Shown piece after piece: positions 1 through 12,694 of a stretch of 64,000 bases of DNA. The DNA is from Spongospora subterranea f. sp. subterranea (lineage: Eukaryota; Endomyxa: Phytomyxea; Phytomyxea; Plasmodiophorida). Position 1 is the first letter of the stretch. Every line of letters starts with the position of its first letter. The notes under the pieces are model-generated. The model was not told the origin of the DNA. It worked only from the letters and a program-made list of their open reading frames with translations, and did no database searches. A program made the position numbers and the translations under genes. The DNA lies in assembly GCA_049724395.1 (NCBI GenBank), contig JAUGWO010000136.1:186001-250000 (forward strand), read 5' to 3'.

Positions 1-2500
1 GCCGGTATCACGACTCCCTTACAAATTGCGGAAGGAATTGCAACATCTCTTGCAAAAGTATTCGTCATTAGATTGGTACTTTTCCGACGAACATTGATTG
101 ATGGACGTATTTAGGCAGTCATTGTTGCAAAAGTCAATGGACAACTATGGGACTTGACTCGCCCTATTGAAGGGTCCTCTACTTTGCAGTTCCTCAAATT
201 CGATGATCCAGAAGGTATACAATCGGGATTTTGGTTTCGCGATGGAGAATGTGAGTGAACGCTTACCATTTGATCAATGTAGGTCAGAAGGTATTTTGGC
301 ATTCTAGTGCCCATATTCTGGGAGAAGCACTAGAATATTGGTATAAGGATGGGAAATTATGCATCGGTCCACCCATTGATTCTGGGGGATTTTACTACGA
401 TATATCGTTACCCGAAGGCCAGGCCATTGTTCCCGCTGATTATAAGTATATTTGAGGTTTTGCATGGTTATTGTTAGCCCTAATGCTGCTTGTTACATAG
501 AAACCTTGAGACCTTTATCAATAACAACGTCATCAAAGAGAAGCAATTGTTCCAGCGAATAGTAATGACAAAGCAAGAGGCTCTCGAAATGTTCAAGTTC
601 AATCGTTTCAAAATCGAAATTATCTCAGAAAAAGTTGCTGACGGCGATACGTAAGTTGAGATTGGGAGCAAGAGAACATTTTGTTCATGATAATGTTGTA
701 CAAGATAGGTGTACGGCTTATCGCTGTGGCCCATTGATTGATTTATGTCGAGGCCCTCATATTCCTCACACTGGTCTTGTAAAGGCGTTCAGAGTCCATA
801 AAAACTCTTCTGCTTATTGGAAGGGCCAACAGGATCAGGATTCTGTATGTTACGAATGAAAGTCTTGATCTATTGTTTATATTTTTCTGTAGCTTCAACG
901 GGTGTACGGTATCTCATTCCAATCTGCCAAAGAGTTGAAGGAATGGGAAACAATTCAGAAGTTAGCTGCTGATCGTGATCACCGGAAGATCGGCAAAGAG
1001 CAGCGCCTTTTCTTTTTCAACGAATTATCCCCTGGATCGTGCTTTTTCTTACCACATGGTGCTCGCATCTACAATACGTTAATGCAGTTCATGCGCGAGC
1101 AATATTGGAAACGAGGATATGAGGAGGTATCTTAATGGTATCGCAACATTATCGGATGGGTTAATGTGTAATTGGTTAGGTTATTACGCCAAACGTTTTA
1201 TAACGTGGATCTGTGGAAAACATCTGGTCATTATCAACATTACAAGGAGCACATGTTTTCGTTTACTTCTGATACTAAGGAGTTCGCCATGAAGCCCATG
1301 AATTGTCCTGGTCATTGTCTCATGTTCGCACACGAGCCCCGTTCGTACAAGGATTTACCGATTCGTTTTGCTGATTTTGGCGTTCTGCACCGCAATGAAT
1401 TTGCTGGTGCCTTATCGGGTAGGAATTTCCTTATCTTTGATGACAGTTTCTGCACCGCCTTACATTGTCTTATTAGGGCTTACTCGTGTTCGTCGTTTCC
1501 AGCAAGACGATGCTCACATTTTTTGCCGTTCTGATCAGATCCAGTCTGAGGTACTAGCTCTTTGAGACCAATATTTTTTCATGGCTGACGGTAGGCGATC
1601 AGGTTGGTTCCGTTTTAGACATGTTAAAGGAATGCTATGGCATTTTCGGCTTCAAGTTCCGCCTTGCTCTGTCAACGCGTCCAGAGAAGGCAATGGGAGA
1701 ACAAGCGCTGTGGGATGAAGCTGAAGCGGCGCTAAAGAATGCGTTGGTGTCGTTCGCCGGAGACGTAAGTCGTATGCATACTGGAATCAGATTTGTAATT
1801 GTTGGCTATCTTTTAGGAATGGGGATACAACCATGGTGACGGTGCATTCTATGGACCGAAAATTGACATTGAGGTTACTGACGCCCTTAAAAGGCAACAT
1901 CAATGTGCCACAATCCAATTGGACTTTCAAATGCCCCTCCATTTCGAGCTTCAGTATGACAATGATACCATTGAGAAGCCCCGACCTGTTATTATCCATC
2001 GTGCTATTTTGGGGTCTGTCGAGCGGTTCATGGCCATTATGATTGAGCATACCGGTGGGGATTGGCCATTCTGGTTATCACCTCGTCAATGTATTGTCAT
2101 TCCATTAGCTGAGGTAAGTTTACTTGCCACTCTGTCTCTCTCAGTTGTTGATGGCGACATCGTAGAAATTTGGCGATTATGCCAGCGAAGTTGGAAGACG
2201 CATCCATGATGCCGGGTTCTTTGTAGATGTGGATCGTTCAAGACTTCAATTCAAGAAAAAGATTGCTTTAGCGGCATCATCATCTTCGAACTCGAATGCC
2301 CCGAGAAGGGTGCATTTGTCACCCGCTATAACTTCATCTTAGTTGTTGGCGCTGAAGAAGTAGAGAACGGTACCGCTGATGTTCGCACACCCAGTAATAA
2401 TACTGGCGCTTATGGTAAAATGGCCATCGAGGACATAATTGCCATGTTCCAGCAATTACGGGACACGTATACCCCCAACAGCGAGCCGATTCGCGAGTGA
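1..2500 (+). CDS. Threonyl-tRNA synthetase, cytosolic type (5' end outside window)
   Basis: Class II aminoacyl-tRNA synthetase that charges tRNA-Thr. The 5' end is cut by the window edge; the first codons read as the end of the TGS domain. Joined exons then give the second additional domain (motif [12 protein letters not shown] near 300, [12 protein letters not shown] near 730), the catalytic core with the zinc-site Cys in MNCPGHC (about 1300), motif 2 [12 protein letters not shown] and [12 protein letters not shown], and the C-terminal anticodon-binding domain ending in a stop at 2498-2500. At least seven short introns interrupt it; the one at about 211-281 was placed so that DDPEG joins QKVFWHSS, matching the family. 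The downstream gene is co-oriented. Family assignment is very secure; individual splice sites are inferred. Confidence 0.95.
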
Positions 2501-2763
2501 ATGTCAATTTATCATCGTGATTATTAAATGACCATATATACTAGTGATCCTATTCCCGTTATCTGCGCTCTTCATCTTCACCTGCACGTTATCATTCGAC
2601 AATAGCCGGTTTCGATATTCCTGATCGTTCCAAGGGTTATCCTGGAATTCACTACGTGATCACTTGTTATGAACTAGTGTTTGGTAATCAAAAGGGCGTA
2701 TTGAACTGCATGATGGATGGAATTAGGTGGTAGTCACACAGCAACCCCCATCGTATTGATCGC

Positions 2764-5700
2764 CATGCCGTTGGCAGATGATCGTATCCAGGTGTCGCCT
2801 CCGTCCACACCTCACCCTCGTCCGATCGCCAAACCACAGGGTATGATAGTATTCCATCAGCAGGCCTTGGTGGCGGCCCTTGTCCATTCCACCAAATAAC
2901 GCATCGATTGTGGGATATAGAGGCGCTATATACGAAAACAGGCGGTAATAGATCAATACGAAGTGAACCCGAGGTTGTTCATTTCCCGGGATATCGTATC
3001 AACGAGCGCAACGCCAAATCATTCCGAATTCAGAACGTATCTGGAGACCGGCAACGTGTTCACGTCCTGATCCCAGATACGATCGAGTTCGACATTGTGG
3101 TTGACAACAAGGTCGTACTGTCCCCGCTCATGGATCAATATTCCTCTCTGAAAATCAGGATTAGGGGTGGATGGCTCCAGGTCTATCAATCCGCGTCGAA
3201 GTCGTGTTCCGTCCAACGTCATGGCGCTATCACAGTGACCATATCCGGATCCATCATGGCCATGGGGACCTGATCGTTCCGATTCATGCTTATCCTGTGG
3301 TTGACGACATATCATTCCCGAGGCAGATCGATATGGGAATATGCCCATTAGGGTCAATCGTATATAGGTCCATTACATTATCGTCGTCGATACCGATATC
3401 ATTTCAATATCAGCTCAAACCGATCAGGACCTCGTCCGAGTTCCGAATCCATCCATTGCAGGTAAATCAGCAGAGTGTTTAGGGATCAATATATTGCTGA
3501 TAGGGGCTGTTACGATTTAGGGTGAAATTCCTGCTAATGGGTCAACGGAAGTCGTTATCCGATATGAACCTAATCGACAACACACCGATGAAACATCATT
3601 CCAGGTTTCAATTTCGCAATTGTTTTTTCAGCCGTTCGTTTGCTCTGTAATTGGGTCGTCGTCAATACCACCCCCTTCTTCTTGTCGCAATCCATCATCA
3701 TCTCCTCATCATTCTCCACTACCTCAATCCGTCAAGGATCATCCTCGGGCGCCATATCATCCTTCATCGCCACATCCCGAGCGTTCACCTGGTCGGTTTC
3801 TATGGCCCATCGATATTGTCAATGGGCTGAGGTGGCGAACTCGTAGGCAAATTGACGACAACTCCGACTGATGAAGGAGCAGTTCCTGATAATTTATCGA
3901 GAGCGGCGGCTGTTCGGTATATATTATCGCAAAGTCGCATACACGATATGGTGAAGTTGAATCAAACGGGTCACGACGACGATGGTCATAATGAAATGAT
4001 AACAGGTCGGGTAAATCATCCACATCCCAGATTCCCGCCCACATAACTCTGAATGGTCAGAGGACGATGGACGTTCCGGAATGCTCGAAGATAACACCGA
4101 ATTTCCGGGTCATGATGATTCTGTACGATGGGCGTTATTCAATCAAAATTATAGAAAGGCGCGATTGTTTAGTACGAAATTCAAATTGAAGCCATCGTGG
4201 AACAGAATCGGTTCGCGATAATGGTTCCTCTTTCTGGACATTGTCCAGATCAACTGATACGGCTGTTTGGCAGGACAGAAACTATTATCAACAGAACAGA
4301 TCAAGGCGATGAAAGAACAAACTATGGATGATCGTGAAAGGTTAAATATTCCTACTGACGTTGTTGATGGTATTGACATCATGATGGCGCTGAATGGGAA
4401 TATAATTCGTGTGGGGTCAGATACGGTGTTGGTCTCGGGACTGGACAACATGAACCTTGTTCCACCAACGTGGACTCAACATCATTATCCGGATTGGAGT
4501 CAAAGCCATCGAGCGTTAAAGAGGTTGGTGGGATTGTTCACCAAAGTGATAATCAATACCAGGGTCCTCGATCGAATCGAGAAGGTAATCATTTCATACA
4601 TCGACGGATTTACATATCACTGATTGTCGGGTTTTGGTAAAGATTAGATCATATTCGCCAGAATCCACATCCGTAGTTGAACCTGGCTATAGTGATGCGA
4701 TATGGGTTCAGGAGTCGATGATAAGCGATGAAAAACCACAAGAACAAGATGAGGATGATGACGAACCGGTTTATGACCCGGCATTGTTTTGTGTTGAGCC
4801 GATTGACAACCGCCCGGAGATTGAACTGTTCGATATAACCGAGGTGACTCATGGTCATGATGTGAAGGTCGAGGGAGAACGGCGACTGAGAATATGATGA
4901 CGAATAGGCCGAGCACTCAACATTGATGGGGTACCATGAGTATAATCTGGGGCAACTCCCTGATTGTATCCCTCGGCTGGATCCACGAATGAGGATGCGA
5001 TCGGGATCCCAACGCGAGGATTATATCGACGGATGGAGATTACCGGATAACGATCCGATCGAGACAGGGCATGATTGCGTTGACGAGCAGATCAACGATA
5101 GCGGATCATTGGATATAATCCGCTCCAGTATCCCATCACTCTATCCGGTTTACCAGGTTAGTCACTGAACAATTCTCCATCCATTACTTGACAGCGTGTG
5201 CTGATTGTGCATTAGATGAGCGAATACGATCCAGGGTATGTGCTCAGTAAACCTGAGCTCATATTCGATAGATTGCCCGGCCCCGAATCTGATCCCGTTA
5301 TAATTCGAGATCCAATGGCGATATCCGAATACGTTAGTGCCTTCAATTGAATCTGATCGACACTTCTGTGAAACAGCTGATAACGTCATCAATTTACAGA
5401 TGAGTACTAGGTCTGTATTATCAACCCGATCTATCCAATCCCTTTCTGATAAATGGACCAATCATCAACCCAATCTGGACCTGATGAATGAATCAGCGCC
5501 ACCATCGTTGTTGTCGTCATTACCGTCTTCTGATGTATTATCAGATTCCGATGATGACGAAGGCGATAAGGCTAATCCGCCATTGAAAGTAAGGAGTCTA
5601 TATTTAAAGTCAGAATGATCATGGTGTGGTGATTGGTTGTCGCTTCATGGTAGAGGGAGTATCCAGTATTAGCAGATGCTGTAAATCTATTTGGCGGGAT

Positions 5701-5890
5701 ATCATCACCAGGTGCCGGCGAGAAAGGCCCTACACAATACGAGTTGGCACTGCAATCGACAGCGGATGATCTGGATGGGATTAGAGCCAAGAACATGGCG
5801 AGTGGCGAATTGAGAATGAATGAGAGGATGTCGCAGCAAAGGCTATCTCATCAGCTAAGAATACGATTATTGACAGGTTCCAGAACCTAA
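2764..5890 (+). CDS. CFAP221: Cilia and flagella associated protein 221 (PCDP1/FAP221)
   Basis: Component of the central apparatus (C1d projection) of motile cilia, where the family binds calmodulin and controls beating. Recognised from the N-terminal core: VVHFPGYRINERNAKSFRI near 2970, then after an intron (about 3111-3166) APGLSIRVEVVFRP, SWRYHSDHIRIH and VPIHAYPVV, the diagnostic PCDP1 order. A following segment reads GEIPANGSTEVVIRYEP. The middle (4267-4620) carries a Lys/Arg-rich helical region, and the tail is Asp/Glu/Ser rich; the last exon ends TGSRT and a stop at 5888-5890. About eight to ten short introns are needed. The first exon is not resolved: the core frame is open from 2782 without an ATG, so the true start is upstream (2764 is one candidate). 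Its presence implies a motile flagellum. Confidence 0.85.
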
Positions 5891-5951
5891 GAGGGGTTTG
5901 TAATGATGAATTTGCAATTGGATCAAAGTGATAAACGGGATAACGTGAAAA

Positions 5952-8900
5952 TCATGATTTTATTATAGCAGAATCCTTATCAACCCTTTCCGGTTTGATC
6001 TTCTTCCCGCATCTCATTCTCTTGGCTTTTGGTGCATCAGTGGCTTGGTCATCATTCATTATTTTATTGGCGAACGATGTCTTCAGATTTGTCAGTGCAG
6101 CATTGGACCATGATGGGGCAATACATATCTCTGGGGATGGTCTGACAACGGCGTCAGGTTGAGAAAACGTCGCTGAAAGAGAGCTCAACTCATGTTGTTG
6201 GTCCTGAGTATCGGTGATCGAGCGACGGAAATTGGATGTTATACCAGCCAAAGTCGATTGGTACAAAGCATCAATAGGAGGCATAATATGCGATGGATAT
6301 TGGAAAAGTTGAGTAATAGGAGGGAGAGCAGCAGCCGGTGCTGACTGTGCCGAAGAAACAGGAGAAGGAGGCGATGATGGGTTGATACCGAAAAGTCGGT
6401 TTAGAGGAACGGCGGATGTGGGAAGGGGAGTTGGTGGAGACGGGGATGGAGACGGGGCATTAGCAGTAGGGTATAGATGAAGGCGATATAAAGCACCGCT
6501 GACAGACCTGGCCACTAGCATGCTGTCATCAATAAACGTCAGAGTAGTCGCCTGCAGAAAGGTAGAAAAACTAGATCAGATTTGATCTCAAGCGCAAAAA
6601 AGGAGTTCTAACCGAGATAGCTTTAGTTAAGACGACATGACCTTTCGCAGGATCCATGACCATAACTGATGAATCAGTACTAACAGCGAATGAAGAGGTT
6701 GCGAAGGCACATAGCGTTATCGACTTGAAGTGTTTAGACCAGACTCTCTATAAAAAAGAATTAGACCTGAAAAGTAAACATCTTGATAATTTTACCTGAG
6801 CTTGAATCATATCCCATGAATGTACATGAGATTTTGACTTGCAAATCACATAATTGCAACAGAACCCAATTGTTTCAATATTTTCAAACTCATGAATGGT
6901 ATGAACCAACTTCATCAGCGCAACATCCCATATCGTAATTATTGATCCTATTGGAGTGACACAGCACATCCATTAAACCGAGCGAGATCATGATAAGCAA
7001 TTGCGTAAAACATACCCGAAAATAGTACGGCTAATGCAGTTCCATCAGCAGAGAACGCAGCGGTTAAAGGCTTGAGGTTTCTGAAACGGCCAGTTGACTT
7101 TATAGACCACGATGAGTTCGATGAGGGATCTGATGTAGCGTCATCAGTTGCACCGGAACATTGCCAAACACAGAGCTCATTGCCGCCTAAGCTCACGCAA
7201 ATGGGTGAAGATGGGTGAAATAGAACGGCCTAATTCAGAAAAATGAGAAAATGAAAAGCCAAACAACATTCACGATGACGTACATGGGTATTGTCGACAT
7301 CAGCAATACGAGCACGAGTGCAATACAAATGATCAACAGGATCCCATTCGAGAAATGATGTCGTATTTGACAAAAGAGATTTGTCACTTCGAAGAGCAAC
7401 TGCCAACCATTGCCCATTATGTGATATATCGAATGATTCAATTTCGCTAACACATGCGCGGTTAATCGACATGGGGTCTGTTTCTGAGAAATACAGAAAA
7501 TCAGATACTTTCCGCAGAGGAACTGTTGATAATTATACCAAATTGCAGAACGCTCCTATCATTGATTGGATCATAGATCTGAATCCGAGTACTACCGGAT
7601 ACAGCAACAGCAATATGACCAGTTTGACGATGATCAGCAACCGTATGATATTTCAGGCTTTGCCTCTGAGACGAAGAGCCGTTCAATAAATGATGAGAGT
7701 CGAGCATAATTAACGAACCTGCTCAGGCTGCTCAAGACCGTGAGCATCAAACGTGATCGGGGCCGATAATACACCCCTGATACTAATAACATGACGGGAC
7801 GAAATTGCTGACACAATACGAATAGCATTATCATCACAGGTTAATGCATAATGATCACCGCGAGTTGAGACGCTAATCCCTGGATGGCGAAAGAACGATC
7901 AACACTAGCCAGACACATTCTTCAGTGACAATATACCGCGAATCTTGCCACCAATACGAGGAAGGAACTGCTTGTGCCCATCGTGCATCTGCCATTGAAC
8001 TAAAACTTGCTCCTAACGCGTATATATATTAACAATGATGACGATGAAGCGCTGTGATGATAATGAGGCGATACCTGTCCGCCCGATAACAGATAGGTAC
8101 CGTCATCAGTGAAACATAGGGACTGGAAGGGATTGGCATGCCAGTGGAGGATGGAGGCCACACACTCTGGACCCGCAGCCCCACTGCCACCCTTCTTCGA
8201 GGATGGACTCTGTCACGCATTGGTCAACGGGGAACAATGGCCAGGGGTCCATGACCTCAACTGACCTTGTTCATGTAGCCATACCAAAGAATAATTCGCC
8301 CTAGGCTGTCGTTGGTACAGACATAGTTTTCGGTCGGGTGAAAGCATGCTTGTCACCATAGGGTGTGTATGCTTATGCGCTAATATTCCCGATTTCGGTG
8401 TCCATATCATCAGCTTCCGTGAGCAGACAGCAGCCATAGTGTTCCCATCGGCTCGCAAGGCGATCGAGGTAATTGGCAACTTGCTGCGATATATAACGGA
8501 TATAGACTGCATAAAATGAATGTCAAATACATGAAAATAAAAGAATGCAAGCATCGCTGACCTTTGTGGTGCGATCCATTCTCACTATGTGATGAAACTT
8601 GTCTGTTGTATTGCTCATAACTGTATAGAAATGGGACGTTGACACTTCCAATTGCAGACATGGATGGTTCATGTTGATAATATCAACAGATGATGCTGTG
8701 CTAATATCCCATATGCGAATAGTACCGTCTGTCGATGACGATATACATTGATCGCCAATAACATGGAATGATGTCACCTAAAATATTAAACCACAGATTT
8801 TAACAAGAGGAAGAGGGTGAAAGCCAACTACGAAAGGAACACGAAAATTTTACATGCACACATTGAAAAATACAGAAACCAGAGTCTTCCAAAAGGGTTA

Positions 8901-9114
8901 TGAGTCTCAATCTTACAGTATCAGTGTGCCCAATGAGCTGTGATAATAAACATCCAGTATTCACAGAATGAATGCGGATAATGGATCCGGCCGCTATTAA
9001 GATGGATTGATCATCTGAAGTAAATCGAGATGGTATACTACTGAATATTGGACCACACGATATCCATTGACATGTCGTGTCCATGAGAGGAAGGGTTGAT
9101 GGTCCACGCTTCAC
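5952..9114 (-). CDS. WDR75: WDR75/Nan1 (Utp17) WD-repeat protein of the SSU processome
   Basis: Multi-exon WD40 protein read right to left from about 9114. The start resembles the family N terminus (GPIFSSIPSRFTSDDQSILIA followed by HSVNTGCLLSQLIGHTDTV), then STDGTIRIWD near 8710, PITSIALRADGNTMAAVCS near 8430, further WD-like blocks at about 7560-7300 and 7190-6950, and a low-complexity Pro/Ser linker. The C terminus contains QYPSHIMPPIDAL, the counterpart of the AHVLP motif seen near the end of WDR75, and a basic KAKRMRCGKKIKP patch. In yeast Nan1 is a t-UTP/UtpA subunit needed for pre-18S rRNA transcription and processing in the nucleolus. No ATG lies in the first exon's frame after its upstream stop, so a short 5' exon is probably missing from this model. 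Confidence 0.8.
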
Positions 9115-9476
9115 TGTTTCTGGCCAGCCACAACCGACGTTGAGGTCACTCCAAATCGAAAAAGAACTCCGTACGGAATACGAAATCCGTTACGCACTCC
9201 GTCACGCATTGAGCTGATAAGGCTTTTCTGGGGCTGTCAGGAAGTCGACACCGGCAATCATGCTGCAGTTTACTTAGCTTAAGTAGAGCGACGTTCATTA
9301 TGCAGATTTGAACTGACACAGTCTATCGCTATATGACATCAATATCGACTGTTAGAGATGTGACCGCAGACCGGGAATATATATTATGTACTGAGGTTGC
9401 CGCCCTTCTTTGATCACAAAAACGGTTGCCCCTCTGTTAGTTTTATGAAACGCGTTTGTGTATTTTTTTGGGTCGA
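9115..9476. other. Short intergenic stretch, no gene seen
   Basis: No convincing coding exon or repeat was found. The segment just right of 9114 may hold the unresolved first exon of the WDR75 gene. Confidence 0.4.
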
Positions 9477-9776
9477 TTATGGGCCGCCCACTTTTTGAGA
9501 AAAATTGGAGAGCTCAAAGTTTGAATTGCCCTGGGATTCTGACCAATCAATTCCGATCGTATTTCCAAGAAAGAATGAGGGTTTAAAAACGCTGCTGATA
9601 TGGTCCAAGTTCGAAAAATATTGACCGTCTCTCCTCTCATAACCAGGATACTGTCTCAAATCCGTCGTGAACGGCGGCGTCAATGTAGGACCTGCGTCAG
9701 TGTTTTTCGTGCGTTTTTTCGGAGCCGAACGACGCGCCAATGCCACTGACCATGAATGTTTAGAATCAGAGAACAA
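9477..9776 (-). CDS. Hypothetical ORF, basic and Ser/Thr-rich
   Basis: A 99-codon minus-strand frame with a basic stretch near its start (ARRSAPKKRTKN) and a Phe/Ser/Asn-rich tail. It directly follows, in transcription direction, the two-exon gene ending at 9780, and could be either a separate small gene or a further exon of it. No family recognised. The initiating codon is not clear. Low confidence that it is expressed. Confidence 0.2.
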   Translation of the reverse strand: MFSDSKHSWSVALARRSAPKKRTKNTDAGPTLTPPFTTDLRQYPGYERRDGQYFSNLDHISSVFKPSFFLGNTIGIDWSESQGNSNFELSNFSQKVGGP

Positions 9777-9779
9777 TGA

Positions 9780-10429
9780 TTATGGTTGAGACTTGCATTT
9801 TCTGTTAGAAGGTGCGACGAACAATACTTTGGATCGAATGCAGGGATGGGATTGCAATTTGTGAAGGTGTTTTGTAGCAACCGATGTTTTAACGTAACAG
9901 CGAATGAGCTTCGACGTTGAAGAATTGCCTTCGCAGAAATCCTTGTCACACTTATTCCATCTGTAATGGCATATTGATACCAATAACGGCATAGGATCAC
10001 TGGTTCTAACGTACGTTATGTTAACGTTGGGCATTGGATCGGCCTCGACATAGCAGCTGGGGCAGGAGCTTACAAAACAATCAATTATGGATATTCCTGC
10101 TAAATGTGGGTATATATGGATTTTTGTGAATGAATCAAAACTGAATTGCAATTTTTTTTTCAAACCCCCATCAAGCTAAAACAGAATCTTAGTAAGAACG
10201 AAGATCAATCTGGCACTCTGCGTTTACATACTCGTTCAAATAAAATTTGATTGCGACTATAGTAAATTTTCAGAGTCAGCACACCGTTGAATTCTGCTTT
10301 GTGAGTCCATAGTCCAATATCCATTCGATAAAGGGACATATGCGTCGCTCGAAGCCCATGATTGCTATCGCTTTTGGCGCTTTTTACGATCGCTAACAAC
10401 GGTGTGGTCGGATTCTGAGGCTTCGTCAT
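9780..10429 (-). CDS. Hypothetical two-exon protein, Cys-rich second half
   Basis: An ATG at 10429-10427 begins MTKPQNPTTPLLAIVK and runs to ILFER, where a GT donor and a TTTTAG acceptor (about 10170-10225) splice in phase to LDGGLKKKLQFSFDSF. The second exon has about ten cysteines within roughly 100 residues (VSSCPSCYV, CHYRWNKCDKDFC) and ends at 9780. The predicted protein is about 190 residues and has no clear signal peptide or membrane segment. The in-phase intron and real ATG argue that it is a gene; the family was not recognised. The Cys spacing might mean metal binding or disulfides, but this is a guess. Confidence 0.4.
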
Positions 10430-10877
10430 GCAGATTTAGAATTGAGGCCTGCTTTTATAATAATTATATTAACGGCAATCAGCTAACGGCGTTATTGAAG
10501 TACAGTGGAATATGAAATTTTCGCACTACGCTGAACTGCACATGGTGTTCGGGACTGAGGAATAATTTGACTGCTTGCCAACAAATACTAACTGTAGGCT
10601 GTAACGGCATGGCTACCGCCGGCTTTCGGCTTTAGGCCGACTGGGAACAACGTATACTGGCGAATCTCCCCGCCAAGAGGATTACTTGGTGGCCTTCCTA
10701 CGTTCAAGGGCATTGAGCGGGCTTCATTGTTCGTCGGTGTTACGCAAGCTTGATACGATAGCGATCGGTGTAGTTAAAGAAACGTTCTTGGAATTCAATA
10801 AACCTAGCCAGATTGAACGCTTGAGTGGCCTTACTGATGGCAGATTATCAAACGGGAAGATCATTTCCTGATCAAAC

Positions 10878-11280
10878 TTATCGTTGGTCATGTTGAGCGA
10901 GGTCTGTAGTTGTTTCCAGTGTGTACTCCAGCTGCTGTTGAACATATAGGTATATTTCATAGCTCCCAGAGTCATCACCTTCGATGACCAGATCGATGCG
11001 GCATAGATTCGTCTGCAACAAACTATCTGGCTTAAGGTGAAATGGCCCAACTGCCTTCAAATACATCAATGAGCGTAGAGTGCAAATGTCTTGATTCCAA
11101 TTGGTCGACACCATTAGCAAAGCAAAGCCAAAATTTCGTCCCTTTCAAAGTCAACCTCTGGTCCTTCAAAACAGCGCCCGGACCATCCTGGTCACAGTAG
11201 AGAACTATCCCCAGCATAAATCGTCGATTCCTGGAAAAACACTGTAGCAACGGACCCTCAAAAGTGTAACTGATGTTTCT
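10878..11280 (-). CDS. Hypothetical protein, probable beta-rich fold
   Basis: Reading from about 11280 leftward, one frame gives ISYTFEGPLLQCFSRNRRF, then GPGAVLKDQRLTLKG and FWLCFAN; a GT-AG intron of about 61 nt joins this in phase to VGPFHLKPDSLLQTNLCRID and GSYEIYLYVQQQLEY. The alternating hydrophobic pattern suggests beta strands. There is no ATG in the first exon, so the 5' end is unresolved, and the 3' end may also continue in another exon towards 10720. No family was recognised. It lies in a run of minus-strand genes between the Cys-rich hypothetical gene and HAUS1. Confidence 0.35.
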
Positions 11281-11416
11281 ACTTGTAGCTTAGTCAGAAC
11301 GAATTAGTACGAATTGTGATTTTCTTGTTCAACACTTTTGTTTGTTGTCGGAAACGTATTGATGATGTCGAGAAGAGGGAGTATTTAATAGGTTATCAAC
11401 GTACAATAATAGAGCA

Positions 11417-12553
11417 CTATAAATCGAATACAGATTCGATGCCAGAAAGCTTCCTATGCCATTCAAATTGAAGATTCTCCATTTCTCTGCGAGAATTCTC
11501 AATTGCAGAATACGCCAGATTCAAATTCTGGTGGCAGCGATTACAAAAATGATGATATAACGTGATTTTTAGGAACAGTACCGGTGGAAGATCGTGATAA
11601 CTTGCTAATCGTTCCGATAAAGGTTTCAACTCAGACTTCAAGGACGCTAGCTTCCTTTGTAACTTGCAAAGGTTTTCATGCGTGAGAGCAGGATCGAACC
11701 TGATCTGCTTCATCATTTCCTGTATTAGCAAAGAATAAATATAGATAATGAGGCAACATGCTGAAGAACAGCGAACCTTTGAATGATCTAAAACATGTTG
11801 ATACTCGCTCTGTTTGGCGGGTAAATGGAAATCCTTTTCGACGCGCAATGACTGTAAGGTTTCGTTTTGGTTGTGCAAACCCTTTTGAACACCTTCTGAA
11901 AACCTGAAACTGAACCACTTAAGAAACTTTATCATCGGAACAATGCGGACGTACCTTTCCAGACGAGAAAGAAACGGAACTAGCTCTTTCGAGACACGAT
12001 GACGGATTTCTTCATAAAATAGTTCAAGTTGACTGAATTCGTCCTCTGCTCGAAGAATTTGCGTTTGTAAATCGCCAACGGCAGTTATGTACCTATGGCA
12101 ATTGTGACCATCGATGCGAATGGATATCATGATCAATCTCACGAAAGATGTCTGCAGTCTTTGAGAGATAACTGCTCAGCAGTAGTAGACAAGTCATCAA
12201 CATCAGCAGTATCCGAACCATCACAGCTGAATATATCAGCTGGTGAAACTCGGCAATTGTGTAATACCTCGTCAAGGGCATTTGCTAACACAGATTTTAA
12301 ACGACATTTCCATTGAATGATACAGTTCGAACATACAAGTGCTCAAAATCTCTTTAGCTTTCAACTCAATACTATCCTTTAGCAATTCGTTCAACTGCAG
12401 ATGTGTCTTTGCTCTGGTCAAAAATAGCTGTAAATATTCAACTGAGTCATTTCCCAACTCCAGCTGGATTTGTGAGTCTTTTAATGCATCGGAACCCAGA
12501 ACTGATTCGAGATCGGCCTCAATAGACTGAAAAGTTGGAGCCATAACAATCAT
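11417..12553 (-). CDS. HAUS1: HAUS augmin-like complex subunit 1
   Basis: Coiled-coil subunit of augmin, the complex that recruits gamma-tubulin to existing spindle microtubules. The best match is near the C terminus: FDPALTHENLCKLQRKLASL, then SELKPLSERLASYHDLPP, and after an intron NLAYSAIENSRREMENLQ, the same order as the HAUS1 tail (short Ser/His-containing turn, long coil, Leu-Pro motif, Leu-Ala-x-x-x-Ile-Glu helix). The N terminus (from MIVMAPTF, ATG at 12553) has the acidic helical beginning of the family. About five short introns are needed; one at about 12280-12340 joins EILSTS to NALDEVLHNC in phase. Length, about 280 residues, agrees with the family. Augmin genes are widespread in eukaryotes but absent from budding yeast. 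Confidence 0.75.
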
Positions 12554-12694
12554 CGGTGTATATATACAATCCCCGTTGTCGTTTCGGGGCGGACCCGCAC
12601 GAAGAGCACAATGTTGCTCAATTTTGGATACAGTATACAAGGGTGGGCCGGAGGGCGGACCGCACGAAAATAATGTTGGACCATTATACATATA

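Noticed and set aside
239-281. Short intron starting at GTGAGT (about 251) in ThrRS
   Set aside because: It would insert a 12-residue stretch before KVFWHSS not seen in the family; the longer intron starting at about 214 gives a direct [13 protein letters not shown] joint.
10686-10871. Plus-strand ORF of 61 codons
   Set aside because: Overlaps antisense open frames that continue the neighbouring minus-strand gene; no family or proper start.
12095-12316. Plus-strand ORF over the HAUS1 locus
   Set aside because: Antisense to a HAUS1 exon that splices in phase; no independent start or family.
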